A stretch of 64,000 nucleotides of DNA from Sphaerisporangium viridialbum (GTDB lineage Bacteria > Actinomycetota > Actinomycetes > Streptosporangiales > Streptosporangiaceae), in contig NZ_CP187232.1 of assembly GCF_049674955.1 (NCBI RefSeq), positions 3,100,001 through 3,164,000 on the forward strand. Reading direction: 5' to 3'. The notes below the pieces were generated by a model. It did no database searches, was not told the DNA's origin, and saw nothing but the letters and a program-made list of their open reading frames with translations. Shown here one piece after another: positions 41,789 through 50,880 of the stretch. Every line of letters begins with the position of its first letter. Positions within the stretch are counted from its first letter, which is position 1. The translations under genes were made by a program, and so were the position numbers.

Positions 41789-44700
41789 ATGCAGTTCGGC
41801 ATCCTCGGGCCCCTGGACGTGCGGTCGCCTGCCGGTGAGGCGCTCTTCGTGGGCGGCCCCCGGCCGCGCGCCCTGCTCGTGATGCTGCTGCTGGAGGCGG
41901 GCCGGGTGGTCGGCGTGGAGCGGCTGATCGACGGGCAGTACGGCGACGCCCCTCCAGCGGGCGCCGCCAACGCCGTGCAGGCCCAGGTGTCCCGGCTCCG
42001 CCGCAACCTGCCCGCCGGGCTGATCGAGTTCCACGGGTCCGGATACCGGCTCGCGATCGACCCCGAGGACGTCGACGCCCACCGGTTCGAGCGGCTTGCC
42101 CGCGAGGGGCGGCGGCTGCTGGTGTCGGGCCACCCCATGGCCGCCGCAGGCCCGCTACGGGAGGCGCTCGCCCTCTGGCGGGGGGCCGCCCTGGCCGACC
42201 TACCCTTCGGGCGGGCACAGGCCGCGCGGCTGGAGGAGCTCCGGCTGTCCGCAGCGGAAGACCTCGTCGAGGCCGAGCTGGCCCTTCCCCAGGGCACGCA
42301 GGTGGCCGAGGTCCAGCGGCTGGTGGCCGCGCATCCCCTGCGCGAGCGGTTCAGGGGGCAGCTGATGCGCGCCCTGCACGCGGCGGGGCGGCGGGCCGAG
42401 GCGCTGGCGGTCTTCGCCGAGACGCGGCGCCTGCTCGCCGAGGAGCTCGGCGCCGACCCCTCGCCCGAGCTCGCCGAGATCCATCTGGCCATCCTGCGCG
42501 CCGAGACGCCCGTGCCCGTGCCGCGCAGGGGGCTCGCGGCCCAGCTCACCAGCTTCGTCGGGCGCGAGCCCGAGCTCGCGCGCATCGACGCGCTGCGCGA
42601 CGCCCGGCTGATCACGATCATCGGCTCTGGCGGCACCGGCAAGACCCGGCTGGCGGTCGAGGCGGCCGCACGCGGGCGGCGCGAGGTGTGCTTCGCCGAC
42701 CTCTCCCCGCTCGACTCCCCGTCCGCCGACCTCTCCTCGCTCGACCCCCCGCCCGACGGTGGCGACCAGGTGCCCCAGGCGGTGCTCGGCGCGCTCGGGC
42801 TCCGCGAGACCGGGTTCCGGCCGCACGCCGCGTCCGACCCGGTCGAACGCCTGGTGTCCGCGCTCGCCGGGCAGGAGCTGCTGCTCGTCCTCGACAACTG
42901 CGAGCACGTGATCACCGCCGCCGCCGTGCTGGCCCGCAGGCTGCTCGGCGAGTGCCCCGGGCTGGCCGTCATGGCCACCAGCCGCGAGCCCCTCGGCATC
43001 GCAGGGGAGACGCTGGTGCCCCTGTCGCCGCTGGCGACCCCGCCACCGGGCTCCCTCGCGTCCGCCGCGTCCGCCTACCCGGCCGTACGGCTGTTCGCCG
43101 ACCGGGCGGCGGCCGTGCGACCGGGCTTCGAGGTACGGCCGGGCAACGTGGACGCGGTCACCCGCATCTGCGCCGCGCTCGACGGGCTGCCCCTTGCCAT
43201 CGAGCTGGCGGCGGCGCGGCTGCGGTCGTTCACCGTCGAGGAGATCGCCACGCGGCTGGCCGAGCACGGCCGGTTCCGGCTGCTGTCGCGCGGCGACCGT
43301 ACGGCCGCCGCCCGGCACCAGACCCTGCGCGCGGTGGTGGAGTGGAGCTGGGACCTTCTCACGCCGGACGAGCGGGCGCTGGCCAGGCGGTTCGCCGTGT
43401 TCACCGGAGGCGCGTCCCTCGCGGCGGCCGAGGCGGTCTGCGAGGGGGAGGACGCCGCGGGGCTGCTGGCCGACCTGGTGGACAAGTCGCTGGTCGAGAC
43501 GGACGGCGACCGCTACCGCATGCTGAACACCATCCAGCTGTTCTGCGCCGAACGGCTTGCCGAGGCCGGAGAGCGGGAGCGTCTGCGCGCCGCCCACGCC
43601 CGCCACTTCCTCGACCTCGCGCGGCGCGCGGACCCCCACCTGCGCCGCGCCGAGCAGCTGCGATGGCTGGCCCGGCTGTCCGCCGAGCACGACAACCTGA
43701 CGGCCGCGCTCCGCTGGAGCGTGCGGAACGACGCGGAGACGGCACTGCGCCTGATCGCGGCCCTGGCGGCGTACTGGTGGCTGAGCGGGCGGCGCGGCCA
43801 CGCCAGAGAGGCGGCGGCGGAGCTCCTCAAGGAGATGGCCGGCCCTCCCGAAGGCCTGGAGGAGGAGTACGTCATGTGCGTCGCGCACGCCGTGCCGCGC
43901 GCGCTGCCCGAGCACTGGGAACGGGCCGGGGAGATCATGCGATCGCTGGACCGGCCGCTCCGGCATCCCTTCACCGCGGCCCTGTGGGGCATGGTCGCGG
44001 GGCCGTCCGGGCCGCCGGGCGCGATGGACCCCGGGGCCGACCGGCGGCTCGGGCCCGATCCGTGGAGCCGCACCCTGGTACGGCTGAGCCTGGCCCTGCT
44101 GACGTTGTTCGACGGCGGCCCGGCCGAGGCCGAGCCGGAGCTCGTGGAGGTGGCGGCCCGGTTCCGTTCCCTGGGGGAGCGCTGGGGAACGGCTCAGGGG
44201 CTCGACTGGCTGGCCCTGGTCGCGAGCTGGCGCGGGGAGTGGGCGCGCGCCCGTGACCTGCGGCGGGAGGCGCTGGAGCTGCTCGAAGAGCTGGGCGCCG
44301 CCGAGGAGATCGTGGACGTGCTCGCCCGCCGGGCCGAGGCTCTCGTACGCGAGGGCGACCTGGCCGGCGCCGCCGCCGACTACCGGCGGGCGGGCGAGCT
44401 GGCCCGCAGGGCCGGCCTGCCGAGCGCCCCGGCCCCCGTGCATCTGGGCCTCAGCGAGATCGCCCGGCTCGAAGGCGACCACGCTGAGGCGCGCCAGCGG
44501 CTCGACATGGCGCTTCGGGACTCCGGCACCGTCTGGTCCGAGGGGACGCGGGCCGCCGTCCTCACCGCCCTGGCCCGGCTGGCCGAAGCCGAGGGGGACG
44601 TCGGAGAGGCCAGGCTCCTGCATCGCCGGGCGCTGGCGTCCGCGCGGAGGTCGCCGCTGAGGACGGACCTCGCCGACGCCGCGGAGGGTCAGGCCGGGGC

Positions 44701-44911
44701 CGCCCTGCTGGACGGGGCGGGGGAGGAGGCGGCGCTGCTGCTCGGTGCGGCGGTGGCACTGCGCGGGACGTCCGTGACCGGCGACCGCCACGTCGCCCGC
44801 ACCGCCGCGGGCGCGCGAGAGCTCATCGGCGCCGAGGCGTTCGCGTCGTCCTTCGCCCGCGCCGCCGCGATGAGCCGGGACGACGCGCGGTCTCTGCTCG
44901 ACGGCCGCTGA
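41789..44911 (+). CDS. AfsR/SARP-family transcriptional regulator with NTPase domain
   Basis: 1040 residues. Residues 1-90: winged-helix DNA-binding domain (FGILGPLDVRSPAGEALFVG, VSRLRRNLPAGLIEF). Residues 95-240: bacterial transcriptional activation domain (DAHRFERLAREGRRLL, LRERFRGQLMRALHAAGRRAEAL). Residues 255-560: NTPase with P-loop GSGGTGKT and LLLVLDNCEHV as Walker B. The rest is TPR-like helical repeats. Such proteins activate antibiotic or stress genes in actinomycetes. No biosynthetic cluster is adjacent; the nearest genes are an acyl-CoA dehydrogenase and an FAD monooxygenase. ATG 41789 follows a weak GGGGGACA site. Confidence 0.9.
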   Translation: MQFGILGPLDVRSPAGEALFVGGPRPRALLVMLLLEAGRVVGVERLIDGQYGDAPPAGAANAVQAQVSRLRRNLPAGLIEFHGSGYRLAIDPEDVDAHRFERLAREGRRLLVSGHPMAAAGPLREALALWRGAALADLPFGRAQAARLEELRLSAAEDLVEAELALPQGTQVAEVQRLVAAHPLRERFRGQLMRALHAAGRRAEALAVFAETRRLLAEELGADPSPELAEIHLAILRAETPVPVPRRGLAAQLTSFVGREPELARIDALRDARLITIIGSGGTGKTRLAVEAAARGRREVCFADLSPLDSPSADLSSLDPPPDGGDQVPQAVLGALGLRETGFRPHAASDPVERLVSALAGQELLLVLDNCEHVITAAAVLARRLLGECPGLAVMATSREPLGIAGETLVPLSPLATPPPGSLASAASAYPAVRLFADRAAAVRPGFEVRPGNVDAVTRICAALDGLPLAIELAAARLRSFTVEEIATRLAEHGRFRLLSRGDRTAAARHQTLRAVVEWSWDLLTPDERALARRFAVFTGGASLAAAEAVCEGEDAAGLLADLVDKSLVETDGDRYRMLNTIQLFCAERLAEAGERERLRAAHARHFLDLARRADPHLRRAEQLRWLARLSAEHDNLTAALRWSVRNDAETALRLIAALAAYWWLSGRRGHAREAAAELLKEMAGPPEGLEEEYVMCVAHAVPRALPEHWERAGEIMRSLDRPLRHPFTAALWGMVAGPSGPPGAMDPGADRRLGPDPWSRTLVRLSLALLTLFDGGPAEAEPELVEVAARFRSLGERWGTAQGLDWLALVASWRGEWARARDLRREALELLEELGAAEEIVDVLARRAEALVREGDLAGAAADYRRAGELARRAGLPSAPAPVHLGLSEIARLEGDHAEARQRLDMALRDSGTVWSEGTRAAVLTALARLAEAEGDVGEARLLHRRALASARRSPLRTDLADAAEGQAGAALLDGAGEEAALLLGAAVALRGTSVTGDRHVARTAAGARELIGAEAFASSFARAAAMSRDDARSLLDGR

Positions 44912-44937
44912 CAGCGGACGACGGTGCTCGGACGGGT

Positions 44938-45060
44938 GCTGACGGCGGACGTTCGCCGATGTTCGGTGAGCGCTGACGGTGGGCGGTGGCGATGTTCGGT
45001 GGGCGCTGACGGTGGGCGGTGGCGAGGTTCGACCGGTGCTGACGGTGGCGGGCGGTTTGG
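44938..45060. repeat. 33-bp direct repeats before the FAD monooxygenase gene
   Basis: Three copies and a partial fourth of a unit like GCTGACGGTGGGCGGTGGCG plus GATGTTCGGTG (starts near 44938, 44972, 45005, 45038). It fills the gap between the AfsR-like and monooxygenase genes. The perfect 12-bp palindrome GCCTCGCGAGGC (45101-45112) follows, 8 nt before ATG 45121, and could be an operator. Confidence 0.7.
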
Positions 45061-45120
45061 TGGTGTGGGTGTCAGCCGGTGGTAGGCAGGCTGTCAGCGG
45101 GCCTCGCGAGGCTTCTGGCC

Positions 45121-46290
45121 ATGAAGAACACCACCGTCCTCATCTCCGGGGCGAGCATCGCGGGCCCCGCCCTCGCCTACTGGCTGAACCGCTACGGCTG
45201 CACCGTCACCGTCGTGGAGAAGGCGCCCGGCCTCCGCGCCGGAGGCCAGGCCGTCGACTTCAAGGGCACGACCCACCACACCGTGCTCGAGCGCATGGGG
45301 ATCCTGGAGGCGGTGCGGCGGCGCCAGACAGGCGGCACCGACCAGGTCATCGTCGACGGGAACGGCAGGCGGCTGGCGGTCATGCCGGGCGACTTCAGCG
45401 GCGGCGACATCGAGATCCTCCGCGGCGACCTCGCCGCCCTGCTGTACGAGGAGACGTCGGGGAGGAGCGAGTACATCTTCGGCGACACCATCACCTCGCT
45501 GACCCAGACGGCGGGCGGTGTGCACGTCACCTTCCAGCGCGCCGCGCCGCGCACCTTCGACCTCGTGGTGGGCGCGGACGGCATCCATTCCAACGTGCGC
45601 AGGCTGGCCTTCGGACCCGAGTCGCGGTACGTGCGCTTCCTCGGGCACTACTACGCGCTGGCGGAGATCGACGCCGAAGCGGGCGGGGTGATGTACAACG
45701 AGCCCGGCAGGATGGCGGCGCTCGGCGGTCCCAAGGCGCCCGCCTTCTTCGTCTTCGCCTCCGAGCGGCTCGACTACGACCGCGACGACGTCGACCGGCA
45801 GAAGCGCATCCTGGTGGAGGCCTACCAGGGTGCCGGGTGGAGGGTTCCCGAGCTCATCGCCAAGGTGCCGGAGGCGAGAGACTTCTACCTCGACTCCATC
45901 AGCCGCGTGGAGCTCGGCCACTACTCCGAGGGCCGGGTGGTGCTGCTCGGCGACGCCGCCTACGGCAACACCCTCGGCGGCTTCGGCACCGGGCTGGCCG
46001 TCGTGGGCGCGTACGTGCTCGCCGGGGAGCTGGCGGCGGCCGGTGGCGACCACCGGGTGGCGTTCAGGAAGTACGAGGAGGCGTTCCGCGGCTACGCCAA
46101 GGTCGCCAGGCAGGGGAGCGCGGGGCCCTTCCTCGCGCCCTCGACGTCGAGGCGCATCAGGATGCGCAATTTGCTCTTCAAGCGCAGGCTCCTGTTCCGG
46201 GCGATGATGAGGATGACGGACTGGTTCGCCACGGACATCGAGCTCAAGGACTACCCCTCGCTCATCGAGTCCCCCACTGCGGCGACCTGA
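45121..46290 (+). CDS. FAD-dependent monooxygenase (TetX/aromatic hydroxylase type)
   Basis: 389 residues. FAD fold at the start, VLISGASIAGPALAYWLNRY, then VVEKAPGLRAGGQAVDF; the second FAD motif VVGADGIHSNVRRLAF (the DG box) and VVLLGDAAYGNTLGGFGTGLA (the GD box). A class A flavoprotein hydroxylase using NAD(P)H and oxygen. The substrate is unknown; relatives inactivate antibiotics or tailor polyketides. ATG 45121 is chosen on homology; no ribosome site is seen, and the palindrome just upstream may occlude transcription start. It is a single gene. Confidence 0.87.
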   Translation: MKNTTVLISGASIAGPALAYWLNRYGCTVTVVEKAPGLRAGGQAVDFKGTTHHTVLERMGILEAVRRRQTGGTDQVIVDGNGRRLAVMPGDFSGGDIEILRGDLAALLYEETSGRSEYIFGDTITSLTQTAGGVHVTFQRAAPRTFDLVVGADGIHSNVRRLAFGPESRYVRFLGHYYALAEIDAEAGGVMYNEPGRMAALGGPKAPAFFVFASERLDYDRDDVDRQKRILVEAYQGAGWRVPELIAKVPEARDFYLDSISRVELGHYSEGRVVLLGDAAYGNTLGGFGTGLAVVGAYVLAGELAAAGGDHRVAFRKYEEAFRGYAKVARQGSAGPFLAPSTSRRIRMRNLLFKRRLLFRAMMRMTDWFATDIELKDYPSLIESPTAAT

Positions 46291-46399
46291 CGGGTCAGGT
46301 GAGCGGGCGGAGGGCGGCGCCCAGGCCGGCCCTGGAGGTGACCAGCTTGGGGCCCGCGCGCGGGCAACGCCCCGGTTCTCCAAGGGGTACGGTACTGCG

Positions 46400-47506
46400 G
46401 TGCGAACGCTGACACCGGAGATGCTGGTCCATGAAGACGGTGTGGTGGTGGAGCTGCGGGCCCCCGGGCTCGGGCTGGACGCTCTGCCCGGGGGCGTCGG
46501 CGACCTGCCGGAACTGCGCCGCCTCGACCTGGCCTGGAACCGGCTCACCGAGATCCCGCCCTCGATCGGCGGCCTCACGCGCCTGGCCGAGCTGCGGCTC
46601 GACGCCAACCGGCTCACCGGACTCCCCGAGGAGATCGGCCGGCTCGGCGCGCTCCGCGAGCTGCACCTGGACGGCAACGCGCTGGAGGCGTTCCCCCGGG
46701 CGGTGCTGGAGGTGGCGGGACTGTCCGGCCTCTTCCTGTACGGCAACCGCCTGGCCGAGCTGCCCGCCGACCTGGACAGGCTGGCGGGCCTGCGGCACCT
46801 GGCGCTCGGCGGCAACGCGTTGACCTCGTTGCCCGGCGCGCTCTGGCGGCTGACCGGTCTCCGCTCGCTGAACCTCGCCGAGAACGCGATCGGCGAGGTC
46901 CCGGAGGACATCGGCCGCCTGCGGGAGCTGCGCATGCTCGATCTCGGTCACAACTCCCTGACCTCGGTGCCCGGCGCGCTCGGCGACCTGCCCAACCTCA
47001 CCGGCCAGCTGTACCTGAGCGACAACGGCCTCACCTCGGTGCCGTCCTCGCTCGGAAGGCTCGACCGGCTGGCGTACCTGAACCTCACCGACAACCGGCT
47101 GGACGAGCTGCCGGAGAGCCTGGGCGGCCTGGCCGCGCTCACCGAGCTCAGGCTCTACAACAACCACCTGACCGGCGTGCCCGCGACCTTCGGGCGGTTG
47201 TCCGCCCTGCGTGAGCTGCACCTGCGCGGCAACCGGATCTCCGAGCTGCCCGCCGCGCTGGGCGACCTCGGGGAGCTCCGGCTCCTCGACCTCAGGGACA
47301 ACCGGCTCACCCGGCTGCCGGACTCGCTCGGGAACCTCGCCGCGCTCACGCACCTGGACCTCAGGAACAACCGCCTCCGCGAGCTGCCCCCGTCCCTTGC
47401 CGCCCTCCCCCGCCTGGAGAAGCTCGACCTGCGCTGGAACAAGCTGTACGACGACCCCGCGATCCTGGACACCCTCCGGCACCGGGGCTGCACGGTGCTG
47501 CTGTGA
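46400..47506 (+). CDS. Leucine-rich-repeat protein
   Basis: 368 residues made almost wholly of about 14 leucine-rich repeats of 23 residues (consensus LxxLxxLxLxxNxLxxLPxxLGx; for example LRELHLDGNALEAFPRAVLE). No signal peptide, membrane span or attached effector domain is visible, so it is a cytoplasmic solenoid, likely for protein binding. The 23-residue LP-rich type is like plant and animal Ras-group LRRs and is not usual in bacteria outside a few phyla. GTG 46400 follows a poor ribosome site. It is the only such gene in the window. Confidence 0.9.
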   Translation: MRTLTPEMLVHEDGVVVELRAPGLGLDALPGGVGDLPELRRLDLAWNRLTEIPPSIGGLTRLAELRLDANRLTGLPEEIGRLGALRELHLDGNALEAFPRAVLEVAGLSGLFLYGNRLAELPADLDRLAGLRHLALGGNALTSLPGALWRLTGLRSLNLAENAIGEVPEDIGRLRELRMLDLGHNSLTSVPGALGDLPNLTGQLYLSDNGLTSVPSSLGRLDRLAYLNLTDNRLDELPESLGGLAALTELRLYNNHLTGVPATFGRLSALRELHLRGNRISELPAALGDLGELRLLDLRDNRLTRLPDSLGNLAALTHLDLRNNRLRELPPSLAALPRLEKLDLRWNKLYDDPAILDTLRHRGCTVLL

Positions 47507-47524
47507 GAGGACCGGTGCTCACCG

Positions 47525-47556
47525 GGGGCGATGGGGCGCTTCGGCCCCACCGCCCC
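47525..47556. terminator. Bidirectional terminator between LRR and methyltransferase genes
   Basis: A 13-bp stem with one mismatch (GGGGCGATGGGGC / GCCCCACCGCCCC) and a GCTTCG loop lies between the convergent genes ending at 47506 and 47580. Confidence 0.65.
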
Positions 47557-47579
47557 GGCATTCGGCGGTGAGCGGGGTG

Positions 47580-48269
47580 TCAGGCCGCGGCCTGCTTGGT
47601 CAGCCGCACCTCAAGGCCGATCCCCTCCGTCGTGATCTCGCACGCGCGGAAGGCGCTCTCGGCGGCGAGGCGGCGGAACTCGCCCGGCGAGTAGGCGCGG
47701 CGCCGGAGCGCCGTCAGCGGCACCTTCGTCAGGAAGGAGTTCAACCGGCTGAGGCCCATCCCCTTCACCGCGTGGTCGATGTCGGCCCGGGTGATCTCGC
47801 GGTTCATGTCGTGGATCACCGCCGTCCCGCCGCCGCGCAGGACCCGGTGCATCTCGTCCAGGGCGCCGAGCGGCCGGCCGAAGTTCTTGAAGGCGGCCTG
47901 GCACACGATCAGGTCGAACGAGCCGGCGTCGAACGGCAGGCGGGATGCCTCGCCGAGCCGGAAGTCGACGTCGACGCCCGCCTGACGGGCGTTCTCGCCG
48001 GCGATCTCCACGAACGTGCGGCTGACGTCCAGCCCGGTCACCTGGAACCGCCCGGGCCGCGCCATCTCGATGGCGTGGTACCCGGGGCCCGGCGCCACTT
48101 CGAGTATGCGGGCCCCGCTCGGCAGATCGGCGGTGAGCCGCGCCGCCGAGTCACGGACCTCCGCCATCTGGGGGGCCGAGCCGCGCTGCCTGGCGTACCA
48201 CCGGGCCATCCGCCCTTCCATCATCGGCGCCTGCGACCGCCCGCGCCGAACGTCCTTGGTGTCCTTCAT
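47580..48269 (-). CDS. Class I SAM-dependent methyltransferase
   Basis: 229 residues. S-adenosylmethionine site ILEVAPGPGYHAIEMARPG (motif I) and FDLIVCQAAFKNFGRP (motif II/III), then MHRVLRGGGTAVIHDM. Resembles the UbiE/small-molecule methyltransferase group; acceptor unknown. A PadR repressor gene lies 169 nt upstream on the same strand, so the methyltransferase may be the regulated gene. Confidence 0.85.
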   Translation of the reverse strand: MKDTKDVRRGRSQAPMMEGRMARWYARQRGSAPQMAEVRDSAARLTADLPSGARILEVAPGPGYHAIEMARPGRFQVTGLDVSRTFVEIAGENARQAGVDVDFRLGEASRLPFDAGSFDLIVCQAAFKNFGRPLGALDEMHRVLRGGGTAVIHDMNREITRADIDHAVKGMGLSRLNSFLTKVPLTALRRRAYSPGEFRRLAAESAFRACEITTEGIGLEVRLTKQAAA

Positions 48270-48438
48270 GGTTCCTCCGGTTTCGGATCTTGAGGGTCCG
48301 AACCGGCCCGTGGAGAGGTAAGAGCCCGGCTATTCTTGCGGTTGCCACCTCGTGGCCGGGTTCCGTTCCGCGGGCGTCGGTTCGAGGTCGACCCCGGCGG
48401 CGGTGTTCCCGCACCCCCGCCGGGGTCCTTCACAGGTT

Positions 48439-49092
48439 TCAGTCCTTCATGCCGCCCCTTTCGGCGAGCTCCGCCATCTCCGGCGGTATCACGCCCGTCC
48501 GGTGCCAGTCGCGCCACTGCGCGAGGCCCGGGAACGAGCCCGTCGTCAGCTCGTCGAGCAGCGAGCGGACCCAGGTCGCCTCCGCCTCGCGGACCGCCAG
48601 GTCGTACTCCACCTCGACGAGGAACAGCCTTGGGACTTCCCGCGCGTATTGAGCCAGTGACTCCCGCTGCGCGGCGATCTCCGCCTCCAGCAGGCCGAGC
48701 CGCCGCTGGAGCAGGCTCGTCACCTCGTCGGGCGGAAGGACTCCCCACACCGACAGGCCGGCCTCGAACCTCGGGTGCTCGCGTTCGGGGGTGGAGAGCA
48801 ACTCGCGCACCCAGTCGGCGAGCTCCTCGCGACCGGCGTCGGTGATGCGGTAGACCGTGCGCTCTGGACGGCCACCCTGCCGCGTGCTCTCCGCGGCTTC
48901 GAGCAGGCCGTGCTTCTCCAGGTTGCGCACGACGGTGTACAGCGAGCCCCACTTGATGTCCATGTCGTGCTCCTTGCCGCGCTCGCGGAGCACCGAGGCC
49001 ATCTCGTAGGGGTGCATCGGCCGCATGATGACCGCCGACAGCACGGCGAGCGCCAGCAGGTTCGCGACCCTGCGCCGTTTCGCCACCGGCAC
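48439..49092 (-). CDS. PadR-family transcriptional regulator
   Basis: 217 residues. N-terminal winged helix: LLALAVLSAVIMRPMHPYEMASVLRERG, IKWGSLYTVVRNLEKHGLLEA, GRPERTVYRITDAGREEL. The C-terminal two thirds is a helical dimerisation domain (PadR type 2). Such regulators usually repress their own gene and neighbours in response to small molecules. The palindrome ACTCGTCTACGAGT lies 16 bp upstream of the start. Confidence 0.92.
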   Translation of the reverse strand: MPVAKRRRVANLLALAVLSAVIMRPMHPYEMASVLRERGKEHDMDIKWGSLYTVVRNLEKHGLLEAAESTRQGGRPERTVYRITDAGREELADWVRELLSTPEREHPRFEAGLSVWGVLPPDEVTSLLQRRLGLLEAEIAAQRESLAQYAREVPRLFLVEVEYDLAVREAEATWVRSLLDELTTGSFPGLAQWRDWHRTGVIPPEMAELAERGGMKD

Positions 49093-49108
49093 TCCCTCGC
49101 AGACGATT

Positions 49109-49122
49109 ACTCGTCTACGAGT
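49109..49122. promoter_or_regulatory. Operator-like palindrome upstream of padR
   Basis: ACTCGTCTACGAGT has perfect 6-bp arms around CT. A related CGAGTAT lies near 49132-49138 (GCGAGTATCA). The position suits autoregulation by PadR. Confidence 0.5.
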
Positions 49123-49162
49123 ATACGGGCGCGAGTATCACCGGACAAGCGCCTTGAAGCCA

Positions 49163-49996
49163 TCAGAAGGAGGTCATCTCCTTCAGGGCGTCGGAGGAGC
49201 CGCGGCGGCGCAGGACGAGCCAGGCCAGGACCAGGGCGAGGGCCGAGCCGGCGAGCAGCAGGGTCGCGAGCGCGTTCAGCGCCGGGGAGGGGGCGTTGCG
49301 GACCGCGCTGTACAGCTTGATGGGGACCGTCACCGACGAGGCGTCGGGGGAGAGGAACGAGGAGATCACGAAGTCGTCCATCGAGGACGCGAACACGATC
49401 ATGGCGCTCGCGAACACGGCCGGGACGAGCAGTGGGAGCACGATCAGGCGCAGGGCCGTCAGCCGGCTCGCGCCGAGATCGCGGGCGGCCGTCTCGTACT
49501 CCTCGCCGATGGACGCGAGCCGCGAGCGCACGATGACCACGACGTACGAGATCGAGAACGTCACGTGGCCGAGCAACTGGGCCGGCCTGCCGAGCGGGAT
49601 GAACAGGTACAGGTTCGTGAAGACCAGGTAGAGGGCGCTGCCCATGACGATCTCGGGCGTGGCGAGCGGCAGCAGCATGAGGCCGTTCGACGCCCTGGCG
49701 GCGCGGCCCCGCCACCTCGCCAGCCCGAGCGCCAGCGCGACGCCGAGCGGCGTGGCCACGAGCGTCGTCAGGCCCGCGAGCACCAGGCTGTTGACCAGCG
49801 CGAGCCGCAGGCTCGGGTCGGCGGCCACCGAGCCGGGGTCCCCGGCGTACCAGCGCAGGGAGAACCCCTGCCACGAGCTGCGCGACTTGCCGGCGTTGAA
49901 CGAGAACTGGATGGCGACCAGCACGGGGACCAGCGACCACAGGACGTACAGCCAGGTCAGCGTGGCGAGCACGATCGGACGGCGGCGCACGGTCAT
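49163..49996 (-). CDS. Polyamine-type ABC transporter permease (PotC-like)
   Basis: 277 residues, six membrane spans. It contains the EAA loop that contacts the ATPase: YETAARDLGASRLTALRLIV. It begins like PotC proteins (TLTWLYVLWSLVPVLVAIQFSF). ATG 49996 overlaps the stop of the PotB-like gene by 4 nt (ATGA). It is the last gene of the operon. The ATPase gene usual for this transporter class is absent on either side; PadR follows after 70 nt. Confidence 0.88.
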   Translation of the reverse strand: MTVRRRPIVLATLTWLYVLWSLVPVLVAIQFSFNAGKSRSSWQGFSLRWYAGDPGSVAADPSLRLALVNSLVLAGLTTLVATPLGVALALGLARWRGRAARASNGLMLLPLATPEIVMGSALYLVFTNLYLFIPLGRPAQLLGHVTFSISYVVVIVRSRLASIGEEYETAARDLGASRLTALRLIVLPLLVPAVFASAMIVFASSMDDFVISSFLSPDASSVTVPIKLYSAVRNAPSPALNALATLLLAGSALALVLAWLVLRRRGSSDALKEMTSF

Positions 49997-50880
49997 GCGA
50001 GCTCCTCCTCCGCCCGGCGCGACGCGACGAGGTAGTAGGCCATCAGCGCCATGAGCAGCGCGGACAGCAGGAGCACCAGCGAGGCTCCGAGCTCCTTGCG
50101 GCTGCCGCCGAGCAGGTAGAACTCGATCTGGTTGCCCACCATCGTGGTCGTCGGCGAGCCGGAGACCAGCGTGTTGGTGTAGTAGTCGCCGAACATCGGC
50201 AGGGCGGTCACCGCCGAGGCCGTCATCAGGCCGTGGCGCGACAGCGGCAGCGTGACGTGCCAGAACGCGCGGCGGTCCGAGCAGCCGAGGTCGCGCGCGG
50301 CCTCCAGCAGGCGCTCGTCGACGCGGTCGAGCGTCGAGAACAGCGGCACGATGAAGAACGGGATGTACCCGTAGACCAGCGCGAGCACCACCGTGTACGG
50401 GTTGCCGGACAGCCATCGCACCGGCTCGCTGACCAGGTGTGTCACCAGCAGCAGGTCGTTGACGTATCCGTCGTCCTGCAACAGGTTCAGCCAGGCCAGC
50501 ATGCGGGTGATGTAGTTGATCCACCACGGCGCGAGCACCAGCGCGAGCAGCAGGCCGCGCCGCCTGCCCGCGTGCCTGGCCAGGTAGTACGCCACCGGGT
50601 AGCCGATCAGCACGCACAGGGCCAGCGCCGTGCCGACGTACAGCAGCGTGCGCAGGAACACCGGCTGAAGGTCGCCGCTCAGGCTCCGCTGGAGGATCTC
50701 GCCGAACGCGGTGAGGTCCCAGTAGCGCGGGTCCCACTCGGGGACGGGCGCGTTGAAGACCGGGTCGGTGTATCCGAAGGCCACGGCCGCGACCGCGTAG
50801 AACGGCACCGCGAACAGGGCGAGGATCCACAGGGTGCCCGGCGCGGCCAGCGCGGGCCAGAGCCGGGAGCCACGGCTCAT
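49993..50880 (-). CDS. Polyamine-type ABC transporter permease (PotB-like)
   Basis: 295 residues, six spans, with the EAA motif LLEAARDLGCSDRRAFWHVT. N-terminal span WPALAAPGTLWILALFAVPF and the conserved YYLARHAGRRRGLLLALVL region are like PotB/PotH. ATG 50880 overlaps the previous stop (ATGA). It forms the membrane channel together with the PotC-like subunit. Confidence 0.88.
   Translation of the reverse strand: MSRGSRLWPALAAPGTLWILALFAVPFYAVAAVAFGYTDPVFNAPVPEWDPRYWDLTAFGEILQRSLSGDLQPVFLRTLLYVGTALALCVLIGYPVAYYLARHAGRRRGLLLALVLAPWWINYITRMLAWLNLLQDDGYVNDLLLVTHLVSEPVRWLSGNPYTVVLALVYGYIPFFIVPLFSTLDRVDERLLEAARDLGCSDRRAFWHVTLPLSRHGLMTASAVTALPMFGDYYTNTLVSGSPTTTMVGNQIEFYLLGGSRKELGASLVLLLSALLMALMAYYLVASRRAEEELA

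Noticed and set aside
42200..44791. 863-codon reverse-strand open frame opposite the AfsR-like gene
   Set aside because: Antisense shadow; composition lacks any domain and the + strand shows a P-loop and activation domain.
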